A DNA stretch of 59,845 nt from Fructobacillus cardui (GCF_023218935.1 NZ_JAJIAL010000010.1); one strand, 5' to 3'. Positions 45,701 to 54,696 are shown, counted from the stretch's first letter. Made by a program: numbers and translations. Notes: generated by a model from the sequence alone, not told the origin.

Positions 45701-45786
45701 TTGTCTTCGTCTCGCCAAATTGGCGAATGAAAAAATATTTACCCATGACGTCCGCCTTTTTGGTGGGCAAATAAAGGAATTTTGTT

Positions 45787-46929
45787 ATGAGCAAAAAACA
45801 TGTTGTGTTGTTATTTGGTGGGAACTCGTCTGAGCACGATGTTTCCAAGCGGTCTGCCTATAATTACTACCAGGCCCTAAAGGAAACGGGCAAGTATGAC
45901 CTTTCGGTCGTAGCGATTGCCCAAAACGGTTTTTTCTTGGATGCTAAGCGGTCATTTGAAATTATGAACCAAGCCGACGAGGCACCCCTGGTTGCTGAAT
46001 ACATGGAAAGCATTAATCCAACGGAAACGCTGGCCCCAATTGCTGCCTTGAAGGATTTGCCACCAATCGATATCTTTTTCCCAGTTGTTCACGGTAATCT
46101 GGGTGAAGATGGGACACTTCAGGGACTTTTCCGTCTCTTGAAAAAGCCGTACGTTGGTGCTGCCTTGCGCGGCCACGCGATTTCCTTTGATAAGGTGATT
46201 ACTAAGGAAATTTTGACGGCAAACGGTATACGCAATACCAAGTACCTGGTTACTTATCAAAATGATGACCAACCACTAACTTGGGCAACCGTTGAAAAAG
46301 AATTAGGCTCACCGGTCTTTGTTAAGGCTGCTAACCAGGGATCATCTGTTGGTATTTCACGGGCAGAAAATGAGGCTGAATATCAGGCTGCCTTAGCTGA
46401 CTCCTTCAAATATGATCGCAAGGTCTTGGTTGAAGCAGCCGTTAATGGTCCTCGTGAATTAGAAGTTGGTGTTATCGGTAACGATGACATCTTGGTTTCC
46501 GAAATCGGTGCCCACCAAGTTCCGGACCAGGGTGGCGATGGTAAGGGCTGGTACGACTACAAATCAAAGTTTGTGGATAACTCAGCCGTTGCCTTTGAGA
46601 TTCCTGCCAAATTGCCAGAAGATGTTACGGATGAAATTAAAGCCATGGCAAAGAAGGCTTACCAGGTCTTGAACTTGGCTGGAGAGGCCCGGATGGACTT
46701 CTTGATTGATGAAAATAATGTTCCTTATTTGGGAGAACCAAATACGCTGCCAGGATTTACGAACATGTCTTTGTTCAAGCGCCTTTGGGACTATTCCGAT
46801 ATCAACAACGCTAAGTTGGCCGACATGATGGTACAATATGGTTTTGAAGCTTACGAAAAGGAACAACAAATTTCTTATTCATTCGAATCATTGGGTGAAG
46901 AGAAGGTTGGAACTTTTAACGGTCAATAA
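45787..46929 (+). CDS. ddl: D-alanine--D-alanine/D-lactate ligase, F-type
   Basis: ATP-grasp ligase making the D-Ala-D-X terminus of peptidoglycan. VVHGNLGEDGTLQG, KAANQGSSVGI and EPNTLPGFTNMS are family signatures. The omega-loop residue that decides the second substrate is Phe262 (YKSKFVDNS; codon 46570-46572). D-Ala-D-Ala enzymes have Tyr there; Leuconostoc-type ligases with Phe prefer D-lactate. The cell wall should thus end in D-Ala-D-Lac. 380 aa, SD AAGGAA. Confidence 0.94.
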   Translation: MSKKHVVLLFGGNSSEHDVSKRSAYNYYQALKETGKYDLSVVAIAQNGFFLDAKRSFEIMNQADEAPLVAEYMESINPTETLAPIAALKDLPPIDIFFPVVHGNLGEDGTLQGLFRLLKKPYVGAALRGHAISFDKVITKEILTANGIRNTKYLVTYQNDDQPLTWATVEKELGSPVFVKAANQGSSVGISRAENEAEYQAALADSFKYDRKVLVEAAVNGPRELEVGVIGNDDILVSEIGAHQVPDQGGDGKGWYDYKSKFVDNSAVAFEIPAKLPEDVTDEIKAMAKKAYQVLNLAGEARMDFLIDENNVPYLGEPNTLPGFTNMSLFKRLWDYSDINNAKLADMMVQYGFEAYEKEQQISYSFESLGEEKVGTFNGQ

Positions 46930-46944
46930 TTAATAATATTAAAT

Positions 46945-46984
46945 AAAAAATGTCCCTTGCATAAAAGCAAGGGACGTTTTTTTA
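46945..46984. terminator. Bidirectional terminator between ddl and usp
   Basis: TGTCCCTTGC / GCAAGGGAC(G) stem with flanking A and T runs. Confidence 0.88.
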
Positions 46985-46991
46985 CTGATTT

Positions 46992-47450
46992 TTACTTTTG
47001 AGCGAGCTTTTCGCAACGAACAACCAAGACGTCGATTGTTGCCATTCGAGTGACGAAAGCAGTGACAGAACCAACAACTAAGCGCTCAACGGTGTTGAGT
47101 CCAGTTGCGCCAATCACAATCAAATCAGCTTTGATTTCTTTTGGAATATCGGTTGCAATCATGGTCTTTGGTGAACCATAGTCAATCCGATATGAAACGT
47201 TTGAGAGGCCGGCATCAGTAGCCTCCTTCTTGTAAGTTTCCAATGATTGACGGGCATCTTCTGTGATGGTATCAATCATGGTGTTATCAAAGGATGTGAT
47301 GTTTTGAATGGCACGAGTATCAATGACATTAGCAATCACTAATTCAACGTTGCCGTCTTCTTTTGCCAGGGTAATTGCGCGCTTTAAGGCCGCCTCAGCT
47401 TCCTTTGAGCCATCCACTGGAACCAAAATCTTCTGGTAAGACTGTGTCAT
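46992..47450 (-). CDS. Universal stress protein
   Basis: 152 aa UspA fold: KILVPVDGSKEAEAALKRAI at the start and the ATP-binding LIVIGATGLNTVERLVVGSV near the end (G-2x-G-9x-G-S type). SD AGAGGT. A 6S-like RNA is encoded just upstream on the same strand. Confidence 0.92.
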   Translation of the reverse strand: MTQSYQKILVPVDGSKEAEAALKRAITLAKEDGNVELVIANVIDTRAIQNITSFDNTMIDTITEDARQSLETYKKEATDAGLSNVSYRIDYGSPKTMIATDIPKEIKADLIVIGATGLNTVERLVVGSVTAFVTRMATIDVLVVRCEKLAQK

Positions 47451-47582
47451 CGTAAAGACCTCTCTTTCTTTCTAGGTTCATTATAAGTCTTTTAAGACGA
47501 AATAAAAAGTGGCCTCTATGGAATAGAAATTTAGTTGGTATTAAAAGTTGGCTCAGTTCTTTTTATATCAGTATGAATCCAC

Positions 47583-47806
47583 AAAAAAAAGCCCGCCCGA
47601 AGGCGAGCCGTGGGTCATGCCCACGATACTCTATTGGTACCGTTAACCGCTACTCAGATTTTCCTCGAAATTATCGAGGTGGGCGTTTCACCGGGGGCTT
47701 TGACTACCGAACGAAAGGGCATGCCATGACCTGAGGATCCCCGTCCAAAATGAAAAGGTTGTAAGGAAAAAGCTGTTAATGTAGCAATGCGTATACCAGA
47801 GTATTC
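47583..47806 (-). ncRNA. ssrS: 6S-like / Lacto-usp RNA
   Basis: Minus strand. A TATACT box (47813-47818) predicts a start near 47806. Two bases later ATACTCTGGTA (47804-47794) can pair with TACCAATAGAGTAT (47639-47626), closing a ~180-nt body; that is the length and long closing stem of 6S RNA. A GTGGGCATGACCCAC hairpin and a GCTCGCC/GGCGGGC terminator with eight T end it at about 47583. A Lactobacillales RNA called Lacto-usp, suspected to be 6S, is known upstream of usp genes, as here. No good -35 seen. Confidence 0.75.
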
Positions 47807-47909
47807 ACTAATAGTATACTGATTTTGTCTAAAAATACTAGTCTTGACATTCTGATTTTTGTGAGTAATGACCAACAAAAATTGTCATTAAAAATCAGAT
47901 TGGTATTGT

Positions 47910-49199
47910 TTATTTTAAGCCACGACGCTGTTGGTTTTTGAGACTTTGGTTGACGTCTTTTAACTGCTGCTCGAAATTCGAGTTACCCTTCGGCTGGAAG
48001 TAGGCATCATCCTTGATGGCATCTGGGAGGTATTGCTGAGCAACCCAGTCATTGGGGAAGTCGTGAGGGTAGATGTAGTCGTTACCATGGCCGAGTTTCT
48101 CGGCGCCCTTGTAGTGACTATCGCGCAGATGGTCTGGGATAGCCTGGGCCTTTGAGCGGCCTGCTTGAGCGATGGCAGCATCCATCGCGGTGTAAGCTGA
48201 ATTTGATTTGGGCGATAATGCTAACTCAATAATGGCATTGGCCAGTGGAATCCGTGCCTCGGGCAGTCCTAATTTTTCAGCAGTTTGAATGGCTGTAACG
48301 GCGCGTTGAGCACCATTCGGGTTGGCGAGGCCGATATCCTCGTAGGCAATCACAATCAGTCGGCGAACCAGGATTGGTAGGTCGCCGGCAATAATCAGTC
48401 GGGCGGCGTAGTGCAGGGCCGCATCGACATCTGATCCTCGAATAGATTTTTGCAAGGCCGAGATAATGTCATAGTGGGCATCGCCATCCTTGTCGGCGAC
48501 GAGTGACTGCCTCTGAGTCGTTTCTTCAACGACCTCCAAGGTCACCTGGATAATTCCGTTTGCATCCGGCTTGGTCGAAAGGACTGCTAATTCCAAGGAA
48601 TTTAGGGCGGAGCGAAGGTCGCCGTTAGTTGCCTGGCTAAGGTGGGTGAGGGCTTCTTCGCTTAGATTAACTTGGTAGTTGCCAAGTCCGTTTTCTTTAT
48701 CTGTCAATGCCTGTTTGATGGCTTTTTTGATGTCTTGGTTACTCAAAGGTTGGACTTGGAAAATTTGGGTTCGGGAACGAATGGCTGGCGTGACGTTTAA
48801 GTATGGGTTCTCCGTTGTTGCCCCAATCAAGATAATCGCGCCCGATTCGAGGTGAGGGAGGAGAAAGTCTTGCTTGACCTTGTTGAGACGATGAATTTCA
48901 TCCAAAAGAAGGACAACTGTCCCCGACATTTTTGCTTCTTCAGCAACGACCTGTAAGTCCTTTTGCGAATCGGTTGCCGCGTTCAGGGCTCGAAAGGCAA
49001 AGTTTGTCGAACCGGCAATCGCCGAGGCAATCGAAGTCTTACCAGTTCCGGGTGGGCCATAAAGAATCATTGATGAAAGACGCTTGGCTTCCACCATCCG
49101 CCAAATGATTTTATTTTCGCCGACTAGGTCTTCTTGGCCAACGATTTCTTCAATTTTTGTTGGCCGCATCCGGTAGGCCAGTGGTTTTTGTCCGGGCAT
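47910..49199 (-). CDS. rarA: Replication-associated recombination protein RarA
   Basis: AAA+ clamp-loader-like ATPase (MgsA) acting at stalled forks. RPTKIEEIVGQEDLVG, Walker A YGPPGTGKTSIA, LLLDEIHRLNKVKQD Walker B, LIGATTENPY sensor, then the C-terminal tetramerisation part (YPHDFPNDWVAQQYLP). Start at 49199 has SD AAAGGAG; an 18-codon longer frame overlaps the upstream terminator. 429 aa. Confidence 0.95.
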   Translation of the reverse strand: MPGQKPLAYRMRPTKIEEIVGQEDLVGENKIIWRMVEAKRLSSMILYGPPGTGKTSIASAIAGSTNFAFRALNAATDSQKDLQVVAEEAKMSGTVVLLLDEIHRLNKVKQDFLLPHLESGAIILIGATTENPYLNVTPAIRSRTQIFQVQPLSNQDIKKAIKQALTDKENGLGNYQVNLSEEALTHLSQATNGDLRSALNSLELAVLSTKPDANGIIQVTLEVVEETTQRQSLVADKDGDAHYDIISALQKSIRGSDVDAALHYAARLIIAGDLPILVRRLIVIAYEDIGLANPNGAQRAVTAIQTAEKLGLPEARIPLANAIIELALSPKSNSAYTAMDAAIAQAGRSKAQAIPDHLRDSHYKGAEKLGHGNDYIYPHDFPNDWVAQQYLPDAIKDDAYFQPKGNSNFEQQLKDVNQSLKNQQRRGLK

Positions 49200-49237
49200 G
49201 AAGGCTCCTTTATCAGTATGGCTTTGTCTTGATAAAA

Positions 49238-49263
49238 AAGAAGCCGGTTTCAACCGGCTTCGT
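49238..49263 (-). terminator. Terminator of the YueI-like gene
   Basis: GAAGCCGGTTGAAACCGGCTTC hairpin followed by TTTTTTA in minus orientation. Confidence 0.85.
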
Positions 49264-49267
49264 CAGG

Positions 49268-49642
49268 TTACAGGTCAATTGATTCCTGGTTTACGGCTGA
49301 TTTTGCCGCAAGAATGACCGCGTAGGGGTCATAAGTTTGTGTTGTTCTTTCAAAATCGGATAGAAGGGTATAGGGGTGATTGGTGCTGACGGCCATTTGC
49401 AAGTAGTTGATGTAGGCATCACCACAAGCATCCTGGTCAATCAGTAAGGTCGTATCTGGCCAGTTGGCCATCCGTGCCTTGAGTTCATCTTGAACTTGGC
49501 TATCGTCGGCCTTTGATTCTTTAACGGCCGCGACTACTCGTTCACGAAAAGTGCCTAGGTAAAGGCGCTGTTCATCAGGGTTAATCTTGGGACCACCATT
49601 ACCTTGCTGCCCCTGTTCTAAACGGCTGTTAACATCATCCAT
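49268..49642 (-). CDS. YueI/DUF1694 family protein
   Basis: 124 aa. The PDEQRLYLGTFRERVVAAV segment is the hallmark of the family, which adopts a ribosomal-L30-like fold; function unknown. ATG at 49642 preceded by SD GGAGG; a TTG five codons upstream overlaps the SD. Confidence 0.82.
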   Translation of the reverse strand: MDDVNSRLEQGQQGNGGPKINPDEQRLYLGTFRERVVAAVKESKADDSQVQDELKARMANWPDTTLLIDQDACGDAYINYLQMAVSTNHPYTLLSDFERTTQTYDPYAVILAAKSAVNQESIDL

Positions 49643-49903
49643 TGGGTTATCCTCCAATTACTTTACTACAGACAATTATACGGAAAAAGCTGTGGAGATT
49701 AAAGGCTTGTCTGCTATTTTCGGGTTTTATCCAACATTTGTCGGTTGATTGACCTAGTCTGTTGAATGCTGTTAATGAAAAATCAGAAGCGGTGAAGATT
49801 TTATTAGAATTGGTCTAGTAAATCCAGTGAAACTTTGTCCCGTTTCATCAGTGGACATGTCAAAAAATCCATGTTATATTGATTTCGAAAATTGAATACG
49901 AAT

Positions 49904-49974
49904 TATCTGGGGTGCCGACTGGCTGAGATTATACCCATTGAACCTGATTAGATTAACGTCTGCGTAGGAAGATA
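49904..49974 (+). promoter_or_regulatory. TPP riboswitch (thi-box) aptamer
   Basis: P1 TATCT (49904-49908) / AGATA (49970-49974), GGGGTGCC, GGCTGAGA, ACCC, GAACCTGAT and TGCGTAGGAA occur in the canonical order and spacing. Controls the thiS-thiF-thiG-MFS-amidohydrolase operon. Confidence 0.96.
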
Positions 49975-49992
49975 GTGATGATAGTTTTTTTG

Positions 49993-50034
49993 AAAGCTGT
50001 TTTTGCGTTTTTTGACGTAGAAACAGCTTTTTTG
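49993..50034 (+). terminator. Expression-platform terminator of the TPP riboswitch
   Basis: AAAGCTGTTT / AAACAGCTTT with loop and T-run, 19 bases after the aptamer; suits transcription attenuation when TPP is bound. Confidence 0.85.
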
Positions 50035-50113
50035 TTCAATTTTTAACAAAAGGGGTAGTAGCTGCAAGGGAAACTGATTTTTTCGGCGGTCAGACCCAGA
50101 AGGGAGAAAAGAG

Positions 50114-50311
50114 ATGGTGACAATTAATGGCGAACAGATTGACAACATCGCTGGTGGAACGGTTTTGAGTTTACTTGAAGAACAAAACCGTCATCACGAA
50201 AACGTGGTTGTCGAACTCAATGGTCAAATTTTATCGAAAGCGGCTTTGGCTGAAACGGTGCTGGTTGAGAACGACAAAGTGGAAATTATTGCCTTTGTAG
50301 GTGGGGGTTAG
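50114..50311 (+). CDS. thiS: Thiamine biosynthesis sulfur carrier ThiS
   Basis: 65-residue beta-grasp protein ending in GGG; the C-terminal Gly-Gly is adenylated by ThiF and receives sulfur for the thiazole ring. Sequence VNG-like TINGEQIDN, EILAFVGGG-like EIIAFVGGG. SD GGGAG; six bases before thiF. Intact, although its downstream user ThiG is broken. Confidence 0.93.
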   Translation: MVTINGEQIDNIAGGTVLSLLEEQNRHHENVVVELNGQILSKAALAETVLVENDKVEIIAFVGGG

Positions 50312-50316
50312 GGAAA

Positions 50317-50928
50317 ATGACAACGATAGCAATTGACGGCCAGGCGGTGGAATCCGTCTACCTAAAAATGAAGGATCGCAATGTAGCTGACAGTCAGGAA
50401 AAGTTGGCAGCTGCTCATGTGACGATTGCCGGTTCAGGGGGATTGGGGTCAAATATTGCCATTGCGCTGGCCCGGGCCGGGGTTGGTCATTTGACCTTGA
50501 TTGATTTTGATGAAATTGAACATAGTAACTTGAACCGTCAGCAGTTTAAGCTAAGCCAGGTTGGCTTACCAAAGGTGTTGGCCCTGAAGCAAAACATCCT
50601 GGAGTTTAACCCTTTTGTTGAGGTGACGACTTGGCAGGAACGAGTGACGGAGGACAATGTGTTGGACCTCTTCACCGGTGTCAATATTATCTGTGAAGCT
50701 TTTAATGATCAAAATGCGAAAGCAATGCTATTACGGCGGGCGCAAGAGGTTTTGCCAGAAACGCCAATCGTGATGGGCAACGGCTTAGCCGGTGTTCACG
50801 ACGCTAATCAAATTCAAACCGTCCGGCAAAGTGACCATGTTTACCTTTGTGGTGATGGCCAAACCAAGGGAGCAGAAGGTTTGATGGCCGCTCGTGTTCT
50901 GATTTGTGCGGGTCACCAGGCAAACTAA
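50317..50928 (+). CDS. thiF: ThiS adenylyltransferase ThiF (family 2)
   Basis: E1-like enzyme activating ThiS. 203 aa: ATP-binding IAGSGGLGSNIAIALARAGVG, LTLIDFDEIEHSNLNRQQF, VYLCGDGQTKGAEGLMAARV and the VLICAGHQAN end. Size fits the short ThiF family 2, but it stops right after HQAN where homologues add ~10 residues. Likely functional. Confidence 0.9.
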   Translation: MTTIAIDGQAVESVYLKMKDRNVADSQEKLAAAHVTIAGSGGLGSNIAIALARAGVGHLTLIDFDEIEHSNLNRQQFKLSQVGLPKVLALKQNILEFNPFVEVTTWQERVTEDNVLDLFTGVNIICEAFNDQNAKAMLLRRAQEVLPETPIVMGNGLAGVHDANQIQTVRQSDHVYLCGDGQTKGAEGLMAARVLICAGHQAN

Positions 50929-50973
50929 ATCCTACGTTTAATTCTAGAAAAAGAGACAGTAGAGGAGTAAAAA

Positions 50974-51704
50974 ATGTCGACAAATGATCCATTGGTCATC
51001 GGTGGCCACCAGTTTGAATCACGCTTTATTTTGGGCTCTGGCAAGTACTCATACGAGCTGATTGATTCAGCGGTTAACCATGCCAAAGCGGAAATTACAC
51101 GATGGCTCTTCGCCGAACGAGTATAGCTGAGGAAAACATTTTAAACTTTATTCCGCAGGGAACAACAATCTTGCCAAACACTTCGGGGTGCACGAACGCT
51201 GAGGAGGCAATCCGGATGGCGCGAATTGCTCGTGAGCTGAGTGGGACTGATTTTATTAAATTAGAAGTGATTCCTGATAAGCAGTATTTGATGCCCGATA
51301 ACTATGAAACGTTAAAGACAACCGAAGTCTTGGCCAAGGAAGGCTTTATTGTCATGCCTTATGTCTTGCCTGATTTCAATATTGCAAAGCAATTAGTCGA
51401 TGCAGGTGCTGCTGCCGTCATGCCATTGGGAGCATCAATTGGCACTAATAAGGGTCTTTCGAACAAAGATTTGATTCAAATTTTGGTCGACGAGATTGAC
51501 CTGCCAATTATTGTTGATGCCGGAATCGGCCGTCCTAGTCAAGCGGCCGAAGCAATGGCAACAGCGGGTGACATTCCCCTGATGGCCGAAGCCTTTCACT
51601 TAGCGATTGAGGCTGGTCGCAAGGCCTATCTGGCAAAACCAGGACGAATATTGACGAAAAAGGCTGCACCATCATCACCACTGGCAGGTGTGAGCCTTGG
51701 TTAA
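50974..51704 (+). pseudogene. thiG: Thiazole synthase thiG, frameshift plus 13-14 residue deletion
   Basis: ATG 50974 (SD GAGGAG) gives PLVIGGHQFESRFILGSGKYS up to AEIT, then runs out of frame to TAG 51124. The proper frame resumes at the ATG at 51102 (MALRRTS) and continues with ILPNTSGCTNAEEAIRMARI, the Schiff-base Lys in FIKLEVI, and VDAGIGRPSQAAEAM, after which the phosphate-binding GADAVLVNTA-type strand is missing: AEAM joins directly to ATAGDIPLMAEAF. Two independent lesions make thiazole synthesis unlikely. Confidence 0.9.
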
Positions 51705-51715
51705 AAAGGAAAGGA

Positions 51716-52972
51716 ATGGCCATGATCCAGTCGAAACGGGCAAGGCTTCATCTATCATTAGCACAGAAAATCATCTTGATTAATTTTCTTGGTTGGGTTT
51801 TTATCTATGCCGATCGAACAATCTTAAATCCAGTGATGCCGGAAATTCAACGGTCTTTTGGTCTGAGCCATGCTGAATTGGGACTGATTTCATCTGTTTT
51901 TTAACCTATACGGTTAGTCAGTTACCATTTTCACGTTTGGCCGATGGTCACTCGAAGAAGATTGTTGTCACTTTGGGCTTTTTCTTCTTTGCAGTAATGA
52001 CTTTTCTATCGGGTATCGTGCCAACCTTTACTCTTTTTCTATTGGTGCGATCTCTGGTTCGTTTAGGGCAGGGCAGCTTTTACGGTCCGGCCTATGGATT
52101 AATTAATGAAAACCTTAGTGACCGCCATGCAACTTTGGGCATGGCCATTATTAATAGCGGGCAGGGTGTTGGACAGATTCTTGGCACCTTGCTGGCTAGT
52201 ACGTTGGTAATTCAAAATCAGGACCACTGGTCAACCCCCTTTTTAGTGCTTGCCTTACCAACGGTGATGGTCGGTTTCCTGTACCTGTATGGCTTACCTA
52301 AAGAGGGCCGGCCAATTCGGTATGGGGGAAAGTCGGTGAATGCACGCGATGGCCAACAGCAATCGCTCATCTCGTCGTTAGCAGCAAAATTAGCGCCAAA
52401 AATTTGGCGACCGTTTTTCAAGCGGCCACTAGTTGGTGCCTATTGGCTTTTGTTTTGCTCGATTTATGGCCGCCATGTTAACTTGGTTGCCAACCTTTTT
52501 GTTGGGAATGAAAAATATTGACCAACGCTTTGTCGGTTTGATTGCTTCGATTGTGCCCTTGATTGCGATTCCAAGTGCCTTAATTTTGGCGAAAAAATTA
52601 GATCAAACAGCACATGCTAGGCGATTTCTGTACCTTTCTGTACCGTTGTCGGCCTTGGCGTTGGTGTTAGGCAGTCTGAGTCAAAATTCAACGCAGATTG
52701 TTTTGGCACTGATTTTGTATGGGTTGACCGGGAAAATGACGATTGACCCACTGTTACTGCAAGTTATTCGTCGCCATGCACCAAAGGGGCGAGTCGCAAC
52801 AACCTTTGGGCTCTATAACTTTATGGGGATGTTGGCCTCGATTACGGCGCCATATCTGACGGGCTGGTTAACGGATGTGACTGGAACTTTTTCGGTTGGT
52901 TTTGATTTAGCAGCGGCCTTGCTGTTGTTGGGGTTACTTGGTTTTGGATTGAGTCAGAGAAATGCAGGATAA
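51716..52972 (+). pseudogene. MFS transporter of the TPP operon, two frameshifts
   Basis: One MFS carrier in three pieces: 51716-51904 (FLGWVFIYADRTILNPVMPEI), then after a short T run (51899-51904; one T short of the continuing frame) LTYTVSQLPFSRLADGHSKK to about 52455, then RFMAAMLTWLPTFLLGMKN to 52972. Given the riboswitch it probably imported a thiamine precursor. The stop overlaps the next gene by 11 bases. A sequencing error at the T run is possible, but a second shift makes true decay more likely. Confidence 0.82.
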
Positions 52973-54161
52973 AAAAATTACCGACCTCTTGGAGAGTTTT
53001 CAAGCAATTGGTCGCACGAAAAATCAGGGTTATAAGCGAACGGTTTATGACCAGGCCTGGTGTCAGGCACAGAAGCAGTGTGTCAACATTATCAAGGAAT
53101 TGGGACTGGTACCCTGGGTTGATGAAATTGTCAACTTGTATGCGACTGCTGATTTAACTTGGCCCAAAGAACCTGTAATTTTGGTTGGTTCGCACCTGGA
53201 TACTGTTGTCGATGGTGGCCTATATGATGGCCTTTATGGCGCTTTAGCTGCTGTCTTGTCGGTTAGTCAGGTGGCCAAATCAGAACAACGTTTGCGGCAG
53301 CCACTCGTTGCCGTTATTTTTTCAGAAGAGGAAGGCTCACGCTTTGATGCGACCTTTACGGGCTCACAATATTTACTTGAACGGGATTTGAAGGGCTTTG
53401 ATACCTTGGATGATGTTCAGGGACAGACCTTCGGCCAAGTTCGTCAAGCTGCGGTGGCTGCCCTGAGTCTCTTTGTTCAAACGGCGTCATGCTTAAAGAT
53501 TACCCAATACCTAGAACTGCATATCGAGCAGGGGCCGATTTTAGAGAATATGGGGACCGATATTGGTATTGTAACGACCATTGTTGGTCAGGAACGCTTT
53601 TTGATTCAGTTGGTCGGGCAGGCTAACCATGCTGGAACAACACCAATGGATTGCCGTGATGATGCCTGCCAACAAGCAGTTAGTTTGTTGGCGGACCTCT
53701 ACCGTGAGTTAGCGCAGATTCCTGATTTACGCTACACCATTGGCAAAGTTCAGTTGGAGCCTAATGTAGCCAATGTGATTCCTGGCCTAGTTACTTTTTC
53801 GTTGGATTTACGCCACCAAGACCAGTCGGTTTTGTCAGAAGCTGTTGGTGTGGTGGCCAAACTAGTGGACCAGTATCGGGCAAAACTTGAGCGGACTACG
53901 GCAGTTATGCCCACCCAAATGGATATGGGTCTTCAGGGGGAAATTGCGGAAGCATGCCAATCAGTTGGTCTGACGCACCAATTCTTATCATCTGGTGCAG
54001 GTCATGATGCGCAGGTGATGGGGGAACAGGTGCCTACTGCCGTGATTTTTGTCCCCAGCGTTGGCGGGGTTAGTCATGTACCGGATGAGAAGACAACACC
54101 AGCAGATTTGGAAAATGGCCAACGGGTTTTGACGGCCGTTTTGGCAAAATTAGTGGGGTAG
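52962..54161 (+). CDS. M20-type amidohydrolase (hydantoinase/carbamoylase family) in the TPP regulon
   Basis: 399 aa, open throughout. Metal and substrate motifs of the HyuC/allantoate-amidohydrolase branch: GSHLDTVVDGGLYDG, EEEGSRFDATFTGSQY, ELHIEQGPILE, GQANHAGTTPMDCRDDA, SSGAGHDA. Usual members cleave N-carbamoyl amino acids or allantoate. As the last gene of a TPP-riboswitch operon, behind an MFS carrier, a role in salvage of thiamine breakdown products (deformylation of formylaminopyrimidine, as shown for Bacillus YlmB of the same superfamily) is a better guess. No N-terminal signal. Confidence 0.88.
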   Translation: MQDKKITDLLESFQAIGRTKNQGYKRTVYDQAWCQAQKQCVNIIKELGLVPWVDEIVNLYATADLTWPKEPVILVGSHLDTVVDGGLYDGLYGALAAVLSVSQVAKSEQRLRQPLVAVIFSEEEGSRFDATFTGSQYLLERDLKGFDTLDDVQGQTFGQVRQAAVAALSLFVQTASCLKITQYLELHIEQGPILENMGTDIGIVTTIVGQERFLIQLVGQANHAGTTPMDCRDDACQQAVSLLADLYRELAQIPDLRYTIGKVQLEPNVANVIPGLVTFSLDLRHQDQSVLSEAVGVVAKLVDQYRAKLERTTAVMPTQMDMGLQGEIAEACQSVGLTHQFLSSGAGHDAQVMGEQVPTAVIFVPSVGGVSHVPDEKTTPADLENGQRVLTAVLAKLVG

Positions 54162-54173
54162 TATGAACAAAAC

Positions 54174-54214
54174 GAACCATTCCTCAAATATAACGGGGGA
54201 TGGTTCTTTTGTGC
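54174..54214 (+). terminator. Terminator of the TPP operon
   Basis: GAACCATTCC ... GGATGGTTC stem (one bulge) and TTTTG. Confidence 0.75.
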
Positions 54215-54354
54215 TGTTTGATTCGTGAAAGATGAAAGTGTGGGTGGGGCCGCTTTTAATTGGTAACGTTGCCCTTTTCAACGATTGTGTGGGTTATCTC
54301 TGGTCTGATTTTTCATGGTGAATTTACAATCGAGGTGTAACACTCTTGATAAAT

Positions 54355-54383
54355 AAAAGAAGCCAAGACCCTTGGTAGGCTTG
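54355..54383 (-). terminator. Possible terminator of the small membrane protein gene
   Basis: CCAAG-GGT-CTTGG with weaker outer pairs, followed by CTTCTTTTATTT in minus orientation. Confidence 0.4.
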
Positions 54384-54438
54384 ACTTTCGGTAGAAAAAA
54401 ATTATTTATAAAAGAATGGTTAAACAATCAAGTAAGGA

Positions 54439-54696
54439 TTATTGTTGTTTTCTTAGGATTAGTGGGATCGCGATACCAAAACCAATCATAAAAGCATCAT
54501 TTGTTGACCATGCGGATTGATGAACTTCGATGCTCACAAATGTGATGATTAAGCCCAAGATGACATAGAGCGCACCGAAAGACAGTGATAACTTTTCGCG
54601 TTTACTTTGTTCCGTTATTGTTTTTAGTTTTTCCGTACTGGTAATAGCCACCCAAGTAATAACAGATATGAAGAACATGTTAATGAGCCAAGACAT
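54439..54696 (-). CDS. Small three-helix membrane protein, unknown
   Basis: 85 aa with hydrophobic stretches at about 4-19, 38-58 and 67-80 separated by a charged loop (TEKLKTITEQSKREK). SD GAGAGAAA upstream. I recognise no family. AT-richer than its neighbours. Monocistronic on the minus strand. Confidence 0.6.
   Translation of the reverse strand: MSWLINMFFISVITWVAITSTEKLKTITEQSKREKLSLSFGALYVILGLIITFVSIEVHQSAWSTNDAFMIGFGIAIPLILRKQQ

Noticed and set aside
47844..47850. TTGACA on the plus strand as a promoter into rarA region
   Set aside because: No -10 at a proper distance and the downstream gene is on the other strand.
51880..51910. Programmed frameshifting at the T run in the thi-operon MFS
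   Set aside because: A second frameshift further on and a broken thiG upstream make ordinary decay simpler; no stimulatory structure seen.
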